6,264 nucleotides of DNA from Pseudomonadota bacterium (lineage in GTDB: Bacteria; Pseudomonadota; Gammaproteobacteria; Xanthomonadales; Rhodanobacteraceae), in the NCBI GenBank assembly GCA_025351555.1, contig JANXVS010000470.1:1-6264 (forward strand), in the 5' to 3' direction. This document shows, piece after piece, positions 6,261 to 6,264 of the stretch (positions are counted from its first letter, which is position 1; the number at the start of each line of letters is the position of its first letter). Made by a program: the position numbers and the translations under genes. A model generated the notes under the pieces. The model was not told the DNA's origin. It saw nothing but the letters and a program-made list of their open reading frames with translations, and made no database searches.

Positions 6261-6264
6261 CTAG

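Overview
The window looks like a chromosomal segment of a GC-rich gammaproteobacterium, most plausibly a member of the Xanthomonadales (Lysobacterales; Rhodanobacteraceae-like). The reasons are the composition, a DinB that resembles Xanthomonas-type Pol IV along its length, an OleD-type reductase, and a secreted protein carrying WFDP repeats of a kind I associate with this order. These are judgements from remembered family sequences, not from a search. No tRNA, rRNA, CRISPR array, insertion sequence or phage gene is visible.

Layout. Positions 1-2862 hold three genes on the minus strand, read in the order oleD-like reductase (2862-1855), ubiJ (1830-1183), ubiB (1186 to beyond the left edge). 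The reductase and ubiJ are separated by 25 bp; ubiJ and ubiB overlap by 4 bp (ATGA). UbiJ and UbiB are accessory factors of aerobic ubiquinone synthesis. OleD-type enzymes reduce 2-alkyl-3-oxoalkanoates in long-chain olefin synthesis, but no oleA, oleB or oleC gene lies in the window. Both the reductase and ubiJ are preceded by an almost identical block, CGCTA(C/G)AATCGGC, ending 2-3 nt before the ATG. It looks like a -10 element placed so that transcription would start at or next to the start codon, that is, leaderless mRNA.

A 97-bp divergent interval (2863-2959) contains the reductase promoter, a small inverted repeat that could be an operator, and the Shine-Dalgarno of the plus-strand gene. 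That gene (2960-5035) encodes a 691-residue predicted exported alpha/beta-hydrolase (signal peptide, G-G-S-L-G nucleophile elbow, plausible Ser123/Asp329/His361 triad). Its C-terminal third is two copies of a roughly 120-residue WFDP/GxG module, each closed by a pair of cysteines. This is the least described and most interesting object in the window.

The convergent interval 5036-5152 carries a perfect 12-bp tandem duplication and a strong hairpin. The minus-strand gene beyond it (6211-5153) is dinB, encoding DNA polymerase IV, complete, with its C-terminal clamp-binding motif. The upstream control region of dinB is cut off by the right edge.
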